Of a stretch of DNA of 64,000 bases, positions 23,759 to 32,877 are shown in pieces. The stretch is from UBA932 sp031548545 (GTDB lineage Bacteria > Bacteroidota > Bacteroidia > Bacteroidales > UBA932). The stretch covers positions 69,147 through 133,146 of the forward strand of contig JAVBQY010000011.1 in assembly GCA_031548545.1 (NCBI GenBank), read 5' to 3'. The notes under the pieces are model-generated. The model did not search any database and was not told where the DNA came from. It saw only the letters and a list, made by a program, of their open reading frames with translations. Position 1 is the first letter of the stretch; every line of letters starts with the position of its first letter. Both the position numbers and the translations under genes were made by a program.

Positions 23759-24931
23759 TTACAATCCGTCGATTTCCCGTACGGCGGCCATAATGCCCAT
23801 CACCTGGGCCAGGGCATACATACGGCCGAGAAAAGAATATCCGGGGTTGTATTTTTTATCTACATCGTCGAGCATGAGGCGGCCGTGGTCCACGCGCATA
23901 GGCAGGGCCGGATTGGCCTTTTCGAAGATGCGTACGAGTGTCGTCAGCTCTCCGCGGCCTTCGAGATGCGAGGCTTCCAATATGTTTCCATTGGGCGCCA
24001 CTTCGGTGCTGCGCAGGTGGACGAAGTGGGTGCGGCCGGCAAAGCGGCGGGCCAGCTCCGGTACATTATTGTGTAGTCCGGAACTCAGGGAGCCGGCACA
24101 GAAGGTGAGCCCGTTGTGTGGGTTGTCTACGGCCTTGAGGAACCACTCAATGTCTTCGGCCGAGGTGACAATGCGCGGCAAACCCAGTACGGCGAAAGGA
24201 GGGTCGTCCGGATGTACGCAGAGGTTTACTCCATACTGTTCGGCCGTAGGGATGACCTGTTCGAGAAAGTATTTCATGTTTTCACGCAGTTGCGCCTTGT
24301 CAATGCCATTATACAATGCCAATAGGCGTTTGAAGAGGGCTACGGGGTGCTGGTCGCCTTCCTTGATGTTGCCGTTGACGAAGCCCTGTGTTTTGACGAT
24401 AATGTTCTCTACCAGGGCGTCTTTTTCCGCTTGGCTGATGGTGCCGTCAAGGGCTTTCACCTGTTGCATCTCTTCGGCGGTATAGTCCTTTTCGGCTCCT
24501 TCGCGTTGCAGAATACAGCAGTCAAAATAGGCGAAACGCACCCGGTCAAAGTAGAGGGCGTAGGTGCCGTCTTCGTTCTTTTTCATAAGGTCGGTACGTA
24601 TCCAGTCTATGACCGGCATGAAGTTGTAGCATACGGTTGTTATGCCGGCTTTGCCGAGGTGTTCAAGGCTGATTTTGTAGTTGGCGATCAGCCGGTCGCG
24701 TTCCGGGCCTCCATATTTAATCGCCTCGGATACGGGCAGGCTTTCTACCACCGACCAGCGCAGGCCTGCGGCTTCGATGTGGTTTTTCAGGTCAAGGATG
24801 GCTTCGAGGGGCCATACCTCTCCGTTGGGTACGGCATGCAGTGCGGTTACAATACCTTCTACGCCTATTTGTTTTAACATCGGCAGCGTGATTGAATCAT
24901 TTTTGCCGAACCATCTCCATGTTCTTTCCAT
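23759..24931 (-). CDS. uxuA: Mannonate dehydratase
   Basis: This 390-residue enzyme removes water from D-mannonate to give 2-dehydro-3-deoxy-D-gluconate. The TIM-barrel protein starts M-E-R-T-W-R-W-F-G-K-N-D, typical of UxuA. Metal and active-site residues lie in H-P-D-D-P-P near residue 230, in the F-C-A-G-S-L-S-S-G segment (which carries the usual cysteine) and in R-V-D-H-G-R near 350. It acts on mannonate made from glucuronate released by the GH67 and GH115 enzymes encoded upstream. The isomerase that makes fructuronate (UxaC) and the next enzymes (KdgK, Eda) are not in this window. Confidence 0.95.
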   Translation of the reverse strand: MERTWRWFGKNDSITLPMLKQIGVEGIVTALHAVPNGEVWPLEAILDLKNHIEAAGLRWSVVESLPVSEAIKYGGPERDRLIANYKISLEHLGKAGITTVCYNFMPVIDWIRTDLMKKNEDGTYALYFDRVRFAYFDCCILQREGAEKDYTAEEMQQVKALDGTISQAEKDALVENIIVKTQGFVNGNIKEGDQHPVALFKRLLALYNGIDKAQLRENMKYFLEQVIPTAEQYGVNLCVHPDDPPFAVLGLPRIVTSAEDIEWFLKAVDNPHNGLTFCAGSLSSGLHNNVPELARRFAGRTHFVHLRSTEVAPNGNILEASHLEGRGELTTLVRIFEKANPALPMRVDHGRLMLDDVDKKYNPGYSFLGRMYALAQVMGIMAAVREIDGL

Positions 24932-24950
24932 GTATAATGAAGTTTAAAAT

Positions 24951-27020
24951 TTAATTATGATGTTTAAGATTTAATCTTATCTTTTTTAATGCATTGAGTT
25001 CGTGTACTGGGCGCTCAATGTCGTAAGGTATCGCTTGTTGTGAGTAGCTCTGGAAATACAGCAGGCAGGCGTCTTTCCACCATACGGCGTCCAGGGCCTG
25101 TATGCGTAATTTAGCTTGTACTTGCGAGAAGCGTTCCGGGTCGATGAAGTGTTCCATACGGTCCCAGCTTTTCTGGAAGTTGCGGACGGACTGTACGCCG
25201 CTGTCATAGTGATAGCAGAGTTCCTCCCATAATGTGTTTCCGTTTTTCATCCGGTAATTCCAGGGGACATGGTGGAACCAGAGCAGGTAGCGCTCGTCGC
25301 AGTGTTGCAGGCTGTTGAATTCATCGCTCAGCGGATGGAAATATTGCGCTGTGGCGTTGCTGCCCCTGTCTGTACGGTCGAAACCGAGGCCCAGGCTGTC
25401 GGCCTTATGATAGTAGGAGGGGAGCCAGTCGGGCCGGGCGCCGGCGACCTCACACCAGGGCTCCGGGCCGTAATGGTGGTCCCAGGCGAAAAGGTGATGA
25501 AGGCCCAGGGGCATCATGTAGTTGACTACGGCCTCCCTTGATTGCATCATGAGTTCCGTGATTGTTTGTACAAAATTTTCATCTGTGGTGAAGGTCTGTT
25601 GCAGCCACTCGCGGGCGATAGTTTCCGCGCTGAGCCGGTGGTTCCAGGCCAGGCGGCCGAACGCATACCAGTTGGCCTGGGCAAAGTGGTGGCCGCACCA
25701 GTTGGTGTCTTCGCCGATATTGGCTACGCCGGCAATGGCGGAGAGCCGCGGATCGTTCTTTTGTCCGAAGAGGCTGCCGTCAGTGGCGCGGGCTACGGTA
25801 CTGCCTTCGCCCCGGGCATAAGTGTCGCTGTCAAGGCATTCTTTGAACAGGGGGGCGAGGTAGGCTAAATGATTGGAAAAGCCTAAGTATTCCTGGGTGA
25901 TCTGCAATTCAGGCATCACGGGGGTGTGTTGCATGGCGCCAAATAGCGGGCTGAAGGGTTCGCGGGGCTGGAAGTCTATGGGGCCGTTTTTAACCTGTAT
26001 GATGACATTGGAAAGGAATTCTCCGTCTAACGGCAGGAATTCCTGATACGCCTGTTTGGCCCGGTCATCGCCCTTGGGCGCGTATACAAAGGCGCGCCAC
26101 ATGACAATGCCCTTGTAGGGGAGCAGGGCCTCGGCCAGCATATTGGCGCCGTCGGCATGGCTGCGGCCGAAGTCCTGGGGGCCGGGAAGCCCCTCGGAGT
26201 TGGCTTTTACCAAAAAGCCGCCGAAGTCGGGGATGAGGCGGTAGATTTCCTTTACCTTGTTTTTCCACCATTGCCGGACGTCTTTGTCGAGCGGATCGGC
26301 GGTGGCTAATCCGCCCAGCACCATGGGCGAGGAGAAGTTAATGCTAAGGTATACTTTGATGTTGTATGGGCGTAGTACATGGGCAATGGCCTGCACTTTT
26401 TGCAGCATGCCGGCTGTAAGGACCTGCGGCGTGGCGTTTACATTGTTGAGTACCGTTGCGTTGATGCCTATGGAGGCATTGGCGCGGGCGTATGCGGCGT
26501 AACGGGGGGAGATGGCGCCGGGCAGCTCATCCCACTGCCAGATGGAATGTCCGGCGTAGCCGCGTTCTACGGTACGGTCAAGATTGTCCCAATGGTTGAG
26601 CAGGCGCAGCCGGTAGGCCGGGCTTTCACTGATGTCAAGCGCTCCGGCGGGGGAGGCTGTGGGATCGATGGCGCCGGTGGCCTGGAGGCGCAGCAGGTGG
26701 TAGGCGCCATAGAGCAGGCCTGCTTCCCGGGCCGCCGTAATGGTGTAGCCTTGCAGTTCGTTGCCTGTAATGCGGAAGCCTTCTTCCCCCAAATCTTTAC
26801 TTAGCGTACTTTTTACGCTAAGTTTTACTGGGGCGCCGACCCATTGCTGGTGTAATTCCTCTGTGGCAATGGCCGCGGTGCTGCCGGATTGGTAGCCGGT
26901 GATGGTGGCGGCAGCCGTGGTGTCTGCGCGCAGCCATAAGCGGCTGCCGTCTTCCGCCTTGCTGCAGAACGGTCCTAAGCAGGCCGCGGTTATGATTACT
27001 ATGTTGATTATTTGTCTCAT
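24951..27020 (-). CDS. Alpha-glucuronidase, GH67 family
   Basis: This 689-residue enzyme removes (4-O-methyl)glucuronic acid from the terminal xylose of xylooligosaccharides. A signal peptide covers about residues 1-22, so it is periplasmic. The N-terminal domain is followed by the barrel with K-A-N-S-E-G (likely general acid glutamate) and V-K-N-G-P-I-D-F-Q with the later M-P-E-L-Q-I, which hold the paired Asp/Glu base of GH67. The helical C-terminal domain completes it. I start at ATG 27020, two bases after the GH115 stop; an overlapping TTG at 27026 is possible. A perfect 9-5-9 palindrome matching the one before xylR lies within its codons 67-74. Confidence 0.93.
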   Translation of the reverse strand: MRQIINIVIITAACLGPFCSKAEDGSRLWLRADTTAAATITGYQSGSTAAIATEELHQQWVGAPVKLSVKSTLSKDLGEEGFRITGNELQGYTITAAREAGLLYGAYHLLRLQATGAIDPTASPAGALDISESPAYRLRLLNHWDNLDRTVERGYAGHSIWQWDELPGAISPRYAAYARANASIGINATVLNNVNATPQVLTAGMLQKVQAIAHVLRPYNIKVYLSINFSSPMVLGGLATADPLDKDVRQWWKNKVKEIYRLIPDFGGFLVKANSEGLPGPQDFGRSHADGANMLAEALLPYKGIVMWRAFVYAPKGDDRAKQAYQEFLPLDGEFLSNVIIQVKNGPIDFQPREPFSPLFGAMQHTPVMPELQITQEYLGFSNHLAYLAPLFKECLDSDTYARGEGSTVARATDGSLFGQKNDPRLSAIAGVANIGEDTNWCGHHFAQANWYAFGRLAWNHRLSAETIAREWLQQTFTTDENFVQTITELMMQSREAVVNYMMPLGLHHLFAWDHHYGPEPWCEVAGARPDWLPSYYHKADSLGLGFDRTDRGSNATAQYFHPLSDEFNSLQHCDERYLLWFHHVPWNYRMKNGNTLWEELCYHYDSGVQSVRNFQKSWDRMEHFIDPERFSQVQAKLRIQALDAVWWKDACLLYFQSYSQQAIPYDIERPVHELNALKKIRLNLKHHN
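26800..26822. promoter_or_regulatory. Putative XylR operator inside the GH67 coding sequence
   Basis: CTTAGCGTA, five bases, TACGCTAAG: a perfect 23-base palindrome, 198 bases into the GH67 gene. The same 18 arm bases occur at 35211-35233 upstream of xylR. It encodes an ordinary L-S-V-K-S-T-L-S stretch. It could be a roadblock or internal operator, or a chance recurrence, which two identical 18-base arm sets make unlikely. Confidence 0.5.
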
Positions 27021-27022
27021 GT

Positions 27023-29569
27023 TCAATTTTTACTTTGTGGGTCGTGCTGCTTCGGTTCAATATAAAATTCACTCTCCGGCGGCCCGAGGTAGGATGGGAG
27101 CAGTCCGCCAAAGTTCATCCACAGTTTTTCCAATACGAGGCCGGTGTCAAGGAAGCGCAGGCGGATGGTATGCTTTCCCGGATGTATAATCCGGTGTATG
27201 GTGGTAGAATAGTTGGCGCTTTGCGCCTGCCATTGCTCCATTTCTTTGACCGTATAATGCCCGTTGATATTGACGGTTTGTTCACGGCCGCCGTCTACGG
27301 ATACGGCATAGCGTAGCCCTTTGTTACTGTTGAAGTTCAGGCTGGGCGCAAAGACGAGGGTGAGCCTGGCACTGTCACAGGCCGGCGCTTCAATAGCATA
27401 TTCGACGTATACCGGTGTCTTATCGTTGAGTTGTATTTTGGCCGGCAGGAGTGTGATACCGGAGAGGGTCCTGCCGAAGCCCGGAATAACGGTCCATTGT
27501 ACGCCTGGTCCGCCTATGGCTGCTGCGTAATGTTCGGCTTCTATAGCTACATAGCCTCCGGCGGCTTTGAATAGCCTCCGGCCCGCTTGCTCCGGTCTTT
27601 CTTTTATCCGGAATACCTTGGGGATGACATTTTTTTCCGGCTGTTGCCAATAGGTATAGCCGATGTGGGGCTGGTCCATCATGTGGTTCCATTTGCCGCC
27701 GGAGATGATGTGGTTGTAATGATCGCTTAGTATGGAATCGCGGGCGAAGCAGTCTTCGGCCTTTTCCGCCCAATAGTTGCAGCCGGGGTCGTTCTCGCGG
27801 TAAAGCCGGTGGTTGAGGGCTACGCTGTAGTAGAGTTCATAGAGGTTGGCCATGGCTTGTATGGGGTACAGCAGCAACTGGTTGTAGGCATCGTGCTGAG
27901 CGGCGGGCAGGAGATGGTACAGTTGCAGGGCCTCATAGGACAGTGTACGGTAATCGTTTACCACCTTTTCAAATTCATTGTAATTGTTGAGGCTGTAGGT
28001 GTTTTCATGGAGCAGTTCGGGGCTTACGCGGCGGTTGTATCTGGTATATGCTGCCAGCAGTTGAGCCATTGCTGTCGCATGCTTCTGGCCAAACTGCCGG
28101 CGGAAAAAGTTTATGGTGTGTGTATGCAGGTTGTCCGGCCGGAATTGTGCGGGATCCCAGGCCATGTTGAGGAAGAACGTGATGGGATATTCCATCGGTT
28201 TGAGGTCGCCTACATTGACAATCCAGATTCTGTCCACACCATATTCATAGCAGAGGTTCATTTGTTCCCATATTTTGGATATGGGGGTCAGGTTGATCCA
28301 TTTGTAACTGCGCGGTCCTCCGACGTAGTCGAAATGGTAATACATCCCGTAACCGCCGCTGCGCTTCCGGGCGTCCGGCGCCGGTAATTTACGGATATTT
28401 CCCCAGTTGTCGTCACAGAGCAGGAGCGTGACATCATCGGGTACGCGCATTCCGCGGTCGTAATAGTCCTGTACTTCTTTGTACAGAGCCCAGACCTGGG
28501 GCGTTTGTTCCGCCGCATGGCCGGTGACGTTGCGGATAATCTTTCGTTGGCGGGCCACAATTTTCTCCAGTAGTGCAATATCGGCTTCTGTACTCATCGG
28601 TTCATCGCCGTCGCCGCGCATGCCTATGGTTACAAGGTCTTCGGCGCCTTTTATCCGCTCAATGCCTTTTTGCCAAAAGGCATCAAGGGCCGTACTGTTT
28701 TTATTGTAGTTCCAGGGGCCTTGTCCATAGCGTTGCCACTCTTTGTGGGCCCGCGCCATGGGTTCATGGTGAGAGGTGCCGATGATGATGCCGTATTCTT
28801 GCGCCAGCACCGTGTTCAACGGGTCGTCATCATAAAAAGCGGCGTCCCACATGGCCGGCCAAAGGAAGTTGGCGCGCAGCCGCAGCAGGAGTTCGAAAAC
28901 CCGGCGGTAGAATTTACTGTTGTATCCGCCGAAATTGGCGCGCACCCATCCGGTGAGCGCCGGCGCTTCATCGTTGAGAAATATCCCCCGGTACCGCACC
29001 TTTGGCTCTCCGGCCGTATAACTGCCTGGGTTAATGCCTATGTAGCTGTGTTGTTGCGGCGGCACATCGGCCCAATAGTACCAGGGCGATACGCCGATCT
29101 GTTCGCAGACTTCATAGATGCCGTAGATGGCGCCGCGTTTGTCGCTTCCGGCAATAACCAGCGCCTCTTGAATTCCTTCAAAGGGCTGGGTAACGGTTTG
29201 GATCAGGTATTGTTCGCGTCGTCCCCGGAGGATACGGCCGTCAATTTTTCCGGCTTCGACCAGGCGGTCAATGAAGGGGTCCTGTCCTTGTATGCCTATG
29301 ATAACGATCCTGCCGGAGCCGGGGAGCGTATGGCGTAGTACAGGCTGCTGTCCACTCACCCGTTCAACGTCCTTTTGCAGGTCGGCCGTAGCCCGTGCCA
29401 CTCCCTTGTCTGTGTTAGCATGCAGAAGGATGGGGGTGGCTGTTTTTCCGGAGTACAGCGGGAATGCGGCGCTGTCTGCAGAGAAAACGGCCATGGTTTT
29501 ATGGTCTTTAGCGCTTGCGTAAATGCTAAGGCATAAAAATACTAACAGGTATATAATCTTTTTGGCCAT
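27023..29569 (-). CDS. Xylan alpha-1,2-glucuronidase, GH115 family
   Basis: This 848-residue enzyme removes (4-O-methyl)glucuronosyl groups from internal as well as terminal xylose units. A signal peptide of about 20 residues is present. The large N-terminal glycosyl hydrolase domain has R-G-I-F-L-N-D-E-A-P-A near residue 195, H-H-E-P-M, T-I-G-M-R-G-D-G-D-E, and L-L-C-D-D-N-W-G-N-I-R. These are hallmark GH115 segments, with acidic residues placed for catalysis. The C-terminal part is a beta-sandwich like that of other GH115 enzymes. It overlaps or abuts GH67, so the complementary glucuronidases are made together. Confidence 0.93.
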   Translation of the reverse strand: MAKKIIYLLVFLCLSIYASAKDHKTMAVFSADSAAFPLYSGKTATPILLHANTDKGVARATADLQKDVERVSGQQPVLRHTLPGSGRIVIIGIQGQDPFIDRLVEAGKIDGRILRGRREQYLIQTVTQPFEGIQEALVIAGSDKRGAIYGIYEVCEQIGVSPWYYWADVPPQQHSYIGINPGSYTAGEPKVRYRGIFLNDEAPALTGWVRANFGGYNSKFYRRVFELLLRLRANFLWPAMWDAAFYDDDPLNTVLAQEYGIIIGTSHHEPMARAHKEWQRYGQGPWNYNKNSTALDAFWQKGIERIKGAEDLVTIGMRGDGDEPMSTEADIALLEKIVARQRKIIRNVTGHAAEQTPQVWALYKEVQDYYDRGMRVPDDVTLLLCDDNWGNIRKLPAPDARKRSGGYGMYYHFDYVGGPRSYKWINLTPISKIWEQMNLCYEYGVDRIWIVNVGDLKPMEYPITFFLNMAWDPAQFRPDNLHTHTINFFRRQFGQKHATAMAQLLAAYTRYNRRVSPELLHENTYSLNNYNEFEKVVNDYRTLSYEALQLYHLLPAAQHDAYNQLLLYPIQAMANLYELYYSVALNHRLYRENDPGCNYWAEKAEDCFARDSILSDHYNHIISGGKWNHMMDQPHIGYTYWQQPEKNVIPKVFRIKERPEQAGRRLFKAAGGYVAIEAEHYAAAIGGPGVQWTVIPGFGRTLSGITLLPAKIQLNDKTPVYVEYAIEAPACDSARLTLVFAPSLNFNSNKGLRYAVSVDGGREQTVNINGHYTVKEMEQWQAQSANYSTTIHRIIHPGKHTIRLRFLDTGLVLEKLWMNFGGLLPSYLGPPESEFYIEPKQHDPQSKN

Positions 29570-29578
29570 TTGCCGTTG

Positions 29579-31489
29579 TTATTCCTGGGTAGAGAAAGGG
29601 GAGGCCGGCAGGCCTTCCATATTGTAGAGGTTGGCATAGCCGGGGTCATTGTCCCAGGCATAGCGTACGGTTACGGGTTGTGTGATCTCCTCATGCCATA
29701 CGATTACATTATTGCCCTCAATGATCGCCTTGGCCCATACGAATTTGCCGTCAGCGCCGGCTATGGCGAAACCTTTGAGTTCCGGCACAGGCCTTAGCCC
29801 GCTGCCCGTCTCGGTAAAGTTGAGGATGATCTTGTTGCCTTTGATGCGCATGCTGTGGTAGAGGGGGCCTGAGGCCACTACTTTTTTATTGTTGTAGGCT
29901 ATTCTTTCGGCCCAGAGGGCGAGGCGGCGTCCTACATCTTTTTTGTTGAGCGGATGAATGTCATTCCATTCGCCGATATCAATGGTTACGGCCATGCCGG
30001 TGTAGGGCAGCCGCAGGGTGTTGCGTTGTACGTTGCGTAGTTCGGCCCAGTTGCTTTCTACCGGCTGCGCGGGTGAGCCTTGCATGAAGTTGGCCAGTTG
30101 TACGTAAATGAAGGGGAGTTGCGGGTTATGCCATTTGTTGCGCCATAATTGGATAAGGGCAGGGAAACTTTGGGCATATTCTCCGGGGTTTCCGGTATTG
30201 GATTCCCCCTGGTACCAGATCACGCCTTTGATTGCGTAGTTTTCCATCGGAGCAATCATACCGTTGTATAATCCGACGGGTTTCCATTGGAAGAAGGTTT
30301 GCGGGGCTAAGGGCGGCATCGTGGCGCCTAATTTGAAGCGCCATTCGCCGGCAAGGTCCAGTGTGTCGCCTCCGCTGGTGAGCCTGTATGCTTTGTCTGT
30401 TACGAAGCCTCCTTGTCCGCTGTTGTTGACTACTCTTACGGTAATGGTGTTTTGGCCCGCTTTGAGCACTCCTGCCGGTACCTTGTAGATACGCGGAGGG
30501 TACATGTAGGTGACATTCCCTACGTAGGCGCCGTTGATGAAGGCCGAGTCGGCGTCGACAATGCAGCCCAGCCTCAGTTCGGCGGCCTGCCCGGTCATGG
30601 AGGCCGGAACTTCAATGTCTTTGCGGAACCAGACTACGCCATTGGCGTTGCCGAGTCCTACCGCTTGTTCGTTCCAGAAGCCCGGAATGATTATACGGCC
30701 CCAACTATTCAGGTCGATGTCGTCTTTGTTCCAGCGTCCTAATCCTTTGTCGTTTTTGTCCAAGGTGCCGTACCAGTGCCTGTTCCTTTCATTGTCGGAA
30801 CGTTTGATGCTGTCGCAAAAGGCCTGGCTTTTGAATTGTTCCAGTGTTTTTACATGGTTCGGGAATGCTTGCAGGCTGGCTTCGTCAAGCCATGCTTCTA
30901 CCGGTGATCCGCCATAGCTGGCGTTGATCAGGCCGATGGGAATCTGATACCTGGCATAGAGTTCCTGTGCGAAGAAGTAGGCTACTGCCGAGAATTGCAG
31001 GGTGTTTTCCGGCGTGACGGGTTTCCATTCTCCGCCTTTGATATCGCGCTCCGGCGTTTTGTAGTTGTATTGTGACTGTACGGTAAATAGCCGGATCATC
31101 GGATTTACGGCGATGGATACCTCGTCTTTATACAGATCCATCACCCGGTATATGGGCAGTTCCATGTTGGACTGTCCGGAGCAGAGCCATACATCGCCAA
31201 AAGTAATGTTGTGTATGCTCAGGTCATTAATAAGCATGGTGTAATCCCCACCTGCTTTGTGGGCAGGCAGGGTTATACGCCAGGTACTGTCGGCCGCAGT
31301 GAGGGCCGACAGTTTGTTCTTTCCTATACTGAGCGTAATTTTTTCACCGGGATCCGCCCATCCCCATATTTTTACGGGGATATCGCGTTGCAATACCATG
31401 CCGTCGCTGATCAGCCTGGGGAGTTTTACGGTTGCTCCGGTAGCGGATGACACTATTAATAGTGCCAGGAAGAAAAAAAAACGCTTCAT
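29579..31489 (-). CDS. SGNH-type carbohydrate acetylesterase (sialate O-acetylesterase-like)
   Basis: This 636-residue secreted protein (signal peptide about residues 1-19) belongs to the SASA/DUF303 esterase group. The catalytic serine lies in C-S-G-Q-S-N-M near residue 100. The late I-D-I-G-E-W-N-D-I-H-P segment carries the Asp-x-His pair. A jelly-roll domain resembling glycosidase carbohydrate-binding domains is inserted in the middle (about residues 270-400). Database names often say 'sialate O-acetylesterase', but its position between xylA and GH115 makes acetylated (glucurono)xylan the likely substrate, as for CE20-type acetylxylan esterases. That substrate is inferred. Confidence 0.85.
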   Translation of the reverse strand: MKRFFFFLALLIVSSATGATVKLPRLISDGMVLQRDIPVKIWGWADPGEKITLSIGKNKLSALTAADSTWRITLPAHKAGGDYTMLINDLSIHNITFGDVWLCSGQSNMELPIYRVMDLYKDEVSIAVNPMIRLFTVQSQYNYKTPERDIKGGEWKPVTPENTLQFSAVAYFFAQELYARYQIPIGLINASYGGSPVEAWLDEASLQAFPNHVKTLEQFKSQAFCDSIKRSDNERNRHWYGTLDKNDKGLGRWNKDDIDLNSWGRIIIPGFWNEQAVGLGNANGVVWFRKDIEVPASMTGQAAELRLGCIVDADSAFINGAYVGNVTYMYPPRIYKVPAGVLKAGQNTITVRVVNNSGQGGFVTDKAYRLTSGGDTLDLAGEWRFKLGATMPPLAPQTFFQWKPVGLYNGMIAPMENYAIKGVIWYQGESNTGNPGEYAQSFPALIQLWRNKWHNPQLPFIYVQLANFMQGSPAQPVESNWAELRNVQRNTLRLPYTGMAVTIDIGEWNDIHPLNKKDVGRRLALWAERIAYNNKKVVASGPLYHSMRIKGNKIILNFTETGSGLRPVPELKGFAIAGADGKFVWAKAIIEGNNVIVWHEEITQPVTVRYAWDNDPGYANLYNMEGLPASPFSTQE

Positions 31490-31496
31490 AATGAAT

Positions 31497-32813
31497 TTAG
31501 ATATACATGTTTACAATAGCTTCGTAAAGTTCCTGCTTTCCGCTGGTCTGACGGGGCTCTCCATTGGCTTTGGCATAAGCCGCCAGTTCTTCCAGGGAGA
31601 GTTCGCCCTGTTCGAATGCTTTACCCTTTCCTTCGTCAAAGGATTTGTAGCGTGTGGATACCATTTGTTTGTAGGGTGATTCTTCGAGGATAGCGGCAGC
31701 GGCTTCCAGTGCGCGGGCAAAGGCGTCCATGCCGGCAATATGGGCAATGAAGATGTCTTCGAGGTCGGTGGAGTTACGGCGGGTTTTGGCATCAAAGTTG
31801 GTGCCGCCGCCCTGCAACCCTCCGTTACGGAGAATAATAAGCATGGCCTGGGTCAGGTCCAGTACGCTGATGGGGAACTGGTCGGTATCCCAACCGTTTT
31901 GTGCATCGCCGCGGTTGGCGTCAATGGAACCGAGCATACCTGCATCGGCAGCGCATTGGAGTTCATGTTCGAAGGTGTGGCCGGCCAGTGTGGCGTGGTT
32001 GACTTCAATGTTCAGTTTGAAATCTTTGTCGAGGCCATAGTGGCGGAGGAATCCGATTACCGTTTCGGCATCTACATCGTACTGGTGTTTGGTGGGTTCC
32101 ATGGGCTTGGGTTCAATGAAGAACGTGCCTTTGAATCCTTTGGCGCGGGCATAGTCACGGGCCTTGGTCAGCATCATGGCCAGGTGTTCTTTTTCACGCT
32201 TCATTTCGGTGTTGAGCAGGGACATGTAGCCTTCGCGGCCACCCCAGAATACGTAGTTCTCACCGCCCAGTTCAATGGTGGCGTCAATCGCGTTTTTGAT
32301 TTGTACGGCAGCGCGGGCTACTACGTCGAAATCAGGATTGGTGGCGGCGCCGTTCATGTAGCGCGGATTGCTGAAAACGTTGGCGGTGCCCCACAAGAGC
32401 TTGATGCCGGTTTCGGCTTGTTTTTGTTTGGCGTAGGCTACGATCTCTTTGATGTTTTTTTCATATTCTTCGATGCTGTTGCCTTCATCAATGAGGTCAA
32501 TGTCATGGAAGCAGTAGTAGCCGATACCTATTTTCTGCATGAATTCGAAGCCGGCGTCCATTTTTGCTTTGGCGCGTTCAATGGGGCTGTTTCCTTCATT
32601 CCATGGGTATACGTGTGTTCCGGGACCAAAAGGATCGCCGCCTTCACCACATAAGGTGTGCCAGTAGGCCATGGAAAAACGGCACCAGTCTTTCATCTTT
32701 TTGCCGTATACTACTTTCTCTGCGTCATAGTAACGAAAAGCCAGGGCGTTTTTACTTTGTGTTCCTTCAAATTTGATTTTCCCGATTTGCGGGAAGTAGG
32801 TTTTGTTTGACAT
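31497..32813 (-). CDS. xylA: Xylose isomerase
   Basis: This 438-residue cytoplasmic enzyme converts D-xylose to D-xylulose. It is the class II form. Visible family segments are the catalytic histidine in Y-C-F-H-D-I-D near residue 100, F-W-G-G-R-E-G-Y, the metal-binding E-P-K-P-M-E-P-T-K-H-Q-Y-D near 235, and N-H-A-T-L-A-G-H with the later D-A-N-R-G-D. It follows xylB, with a 64-base gap that holds the shared leader repeat. Confidence 0.97.
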   Translation of the reverse strand: MSNKTYFPQIGKIKFEGTQSKNALAFRYYDAEKVVYGKKMKDWCRFSMAYWHTLCGEGGDPFGPGTHVYPWNEGNSPIERAKAKMDAGFEFMQKIGIGYYCFHDIDLIDEGNSIEEYEKNIKEIVAYAKQKQAETGIKLLWGTANVFSNPRYMNGAATNPDFDVVARAAVQIKNAIDATIELGGENYVFWGGREGYMSLLNTEMKREKEHLAMMLTKARDYARAKGFKGTFFIEPKPMEPTKHQYDVDAETVIGFLRHYGLDKDFKLNIEVNHATLAGHTFEHELQCAADAGMLGSIDANRGDAQNGWDTDQFPISVLDLTQAMLIILRNGGLQGGGTNFDAKTRRNSTDLEDIFIAHIAGMDAFARALEAAAAILEESPYKQMVSTRYKSFDEGKGKAFEQGELSLEELAAYAKANGEPRQTSGKQELYEAIVNMYI

Positions 32814-32833
32814 AGTTTTGATTATTTGATTAT

Positions 32834-32868
32834 TTGTTGATTTGATGATTTGTTGATTTGATTAGGTG
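32834..32868 (-). repeat. Leader repeat before xylA (copy 2)
   Basis: This is the second copy of the repeat at 23717-23751: 29 identical bases at 32834-32862, one mismatch, then AGGTG. It lies 20 bases upstream of the xylA start codon in the same orientation relative to its gene. TTGATTTGAT units repeat within it. Confidence 0.6.
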
Positions 32869-32877
32869 CCGGGTTGA

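Noticed and set aside
29507..29533. TTTAGCG...TGCTAAG pair at the start of GH115, similar to the XylR palindrome
   Set aside because: Several arm mismatches and a changed spacing; too weak to call an operator.
31740..32654. 304-codon open frame antisense to xylA
   Set aside because: Long only because of codon bias in xylose isomerase; no start context or known domain.
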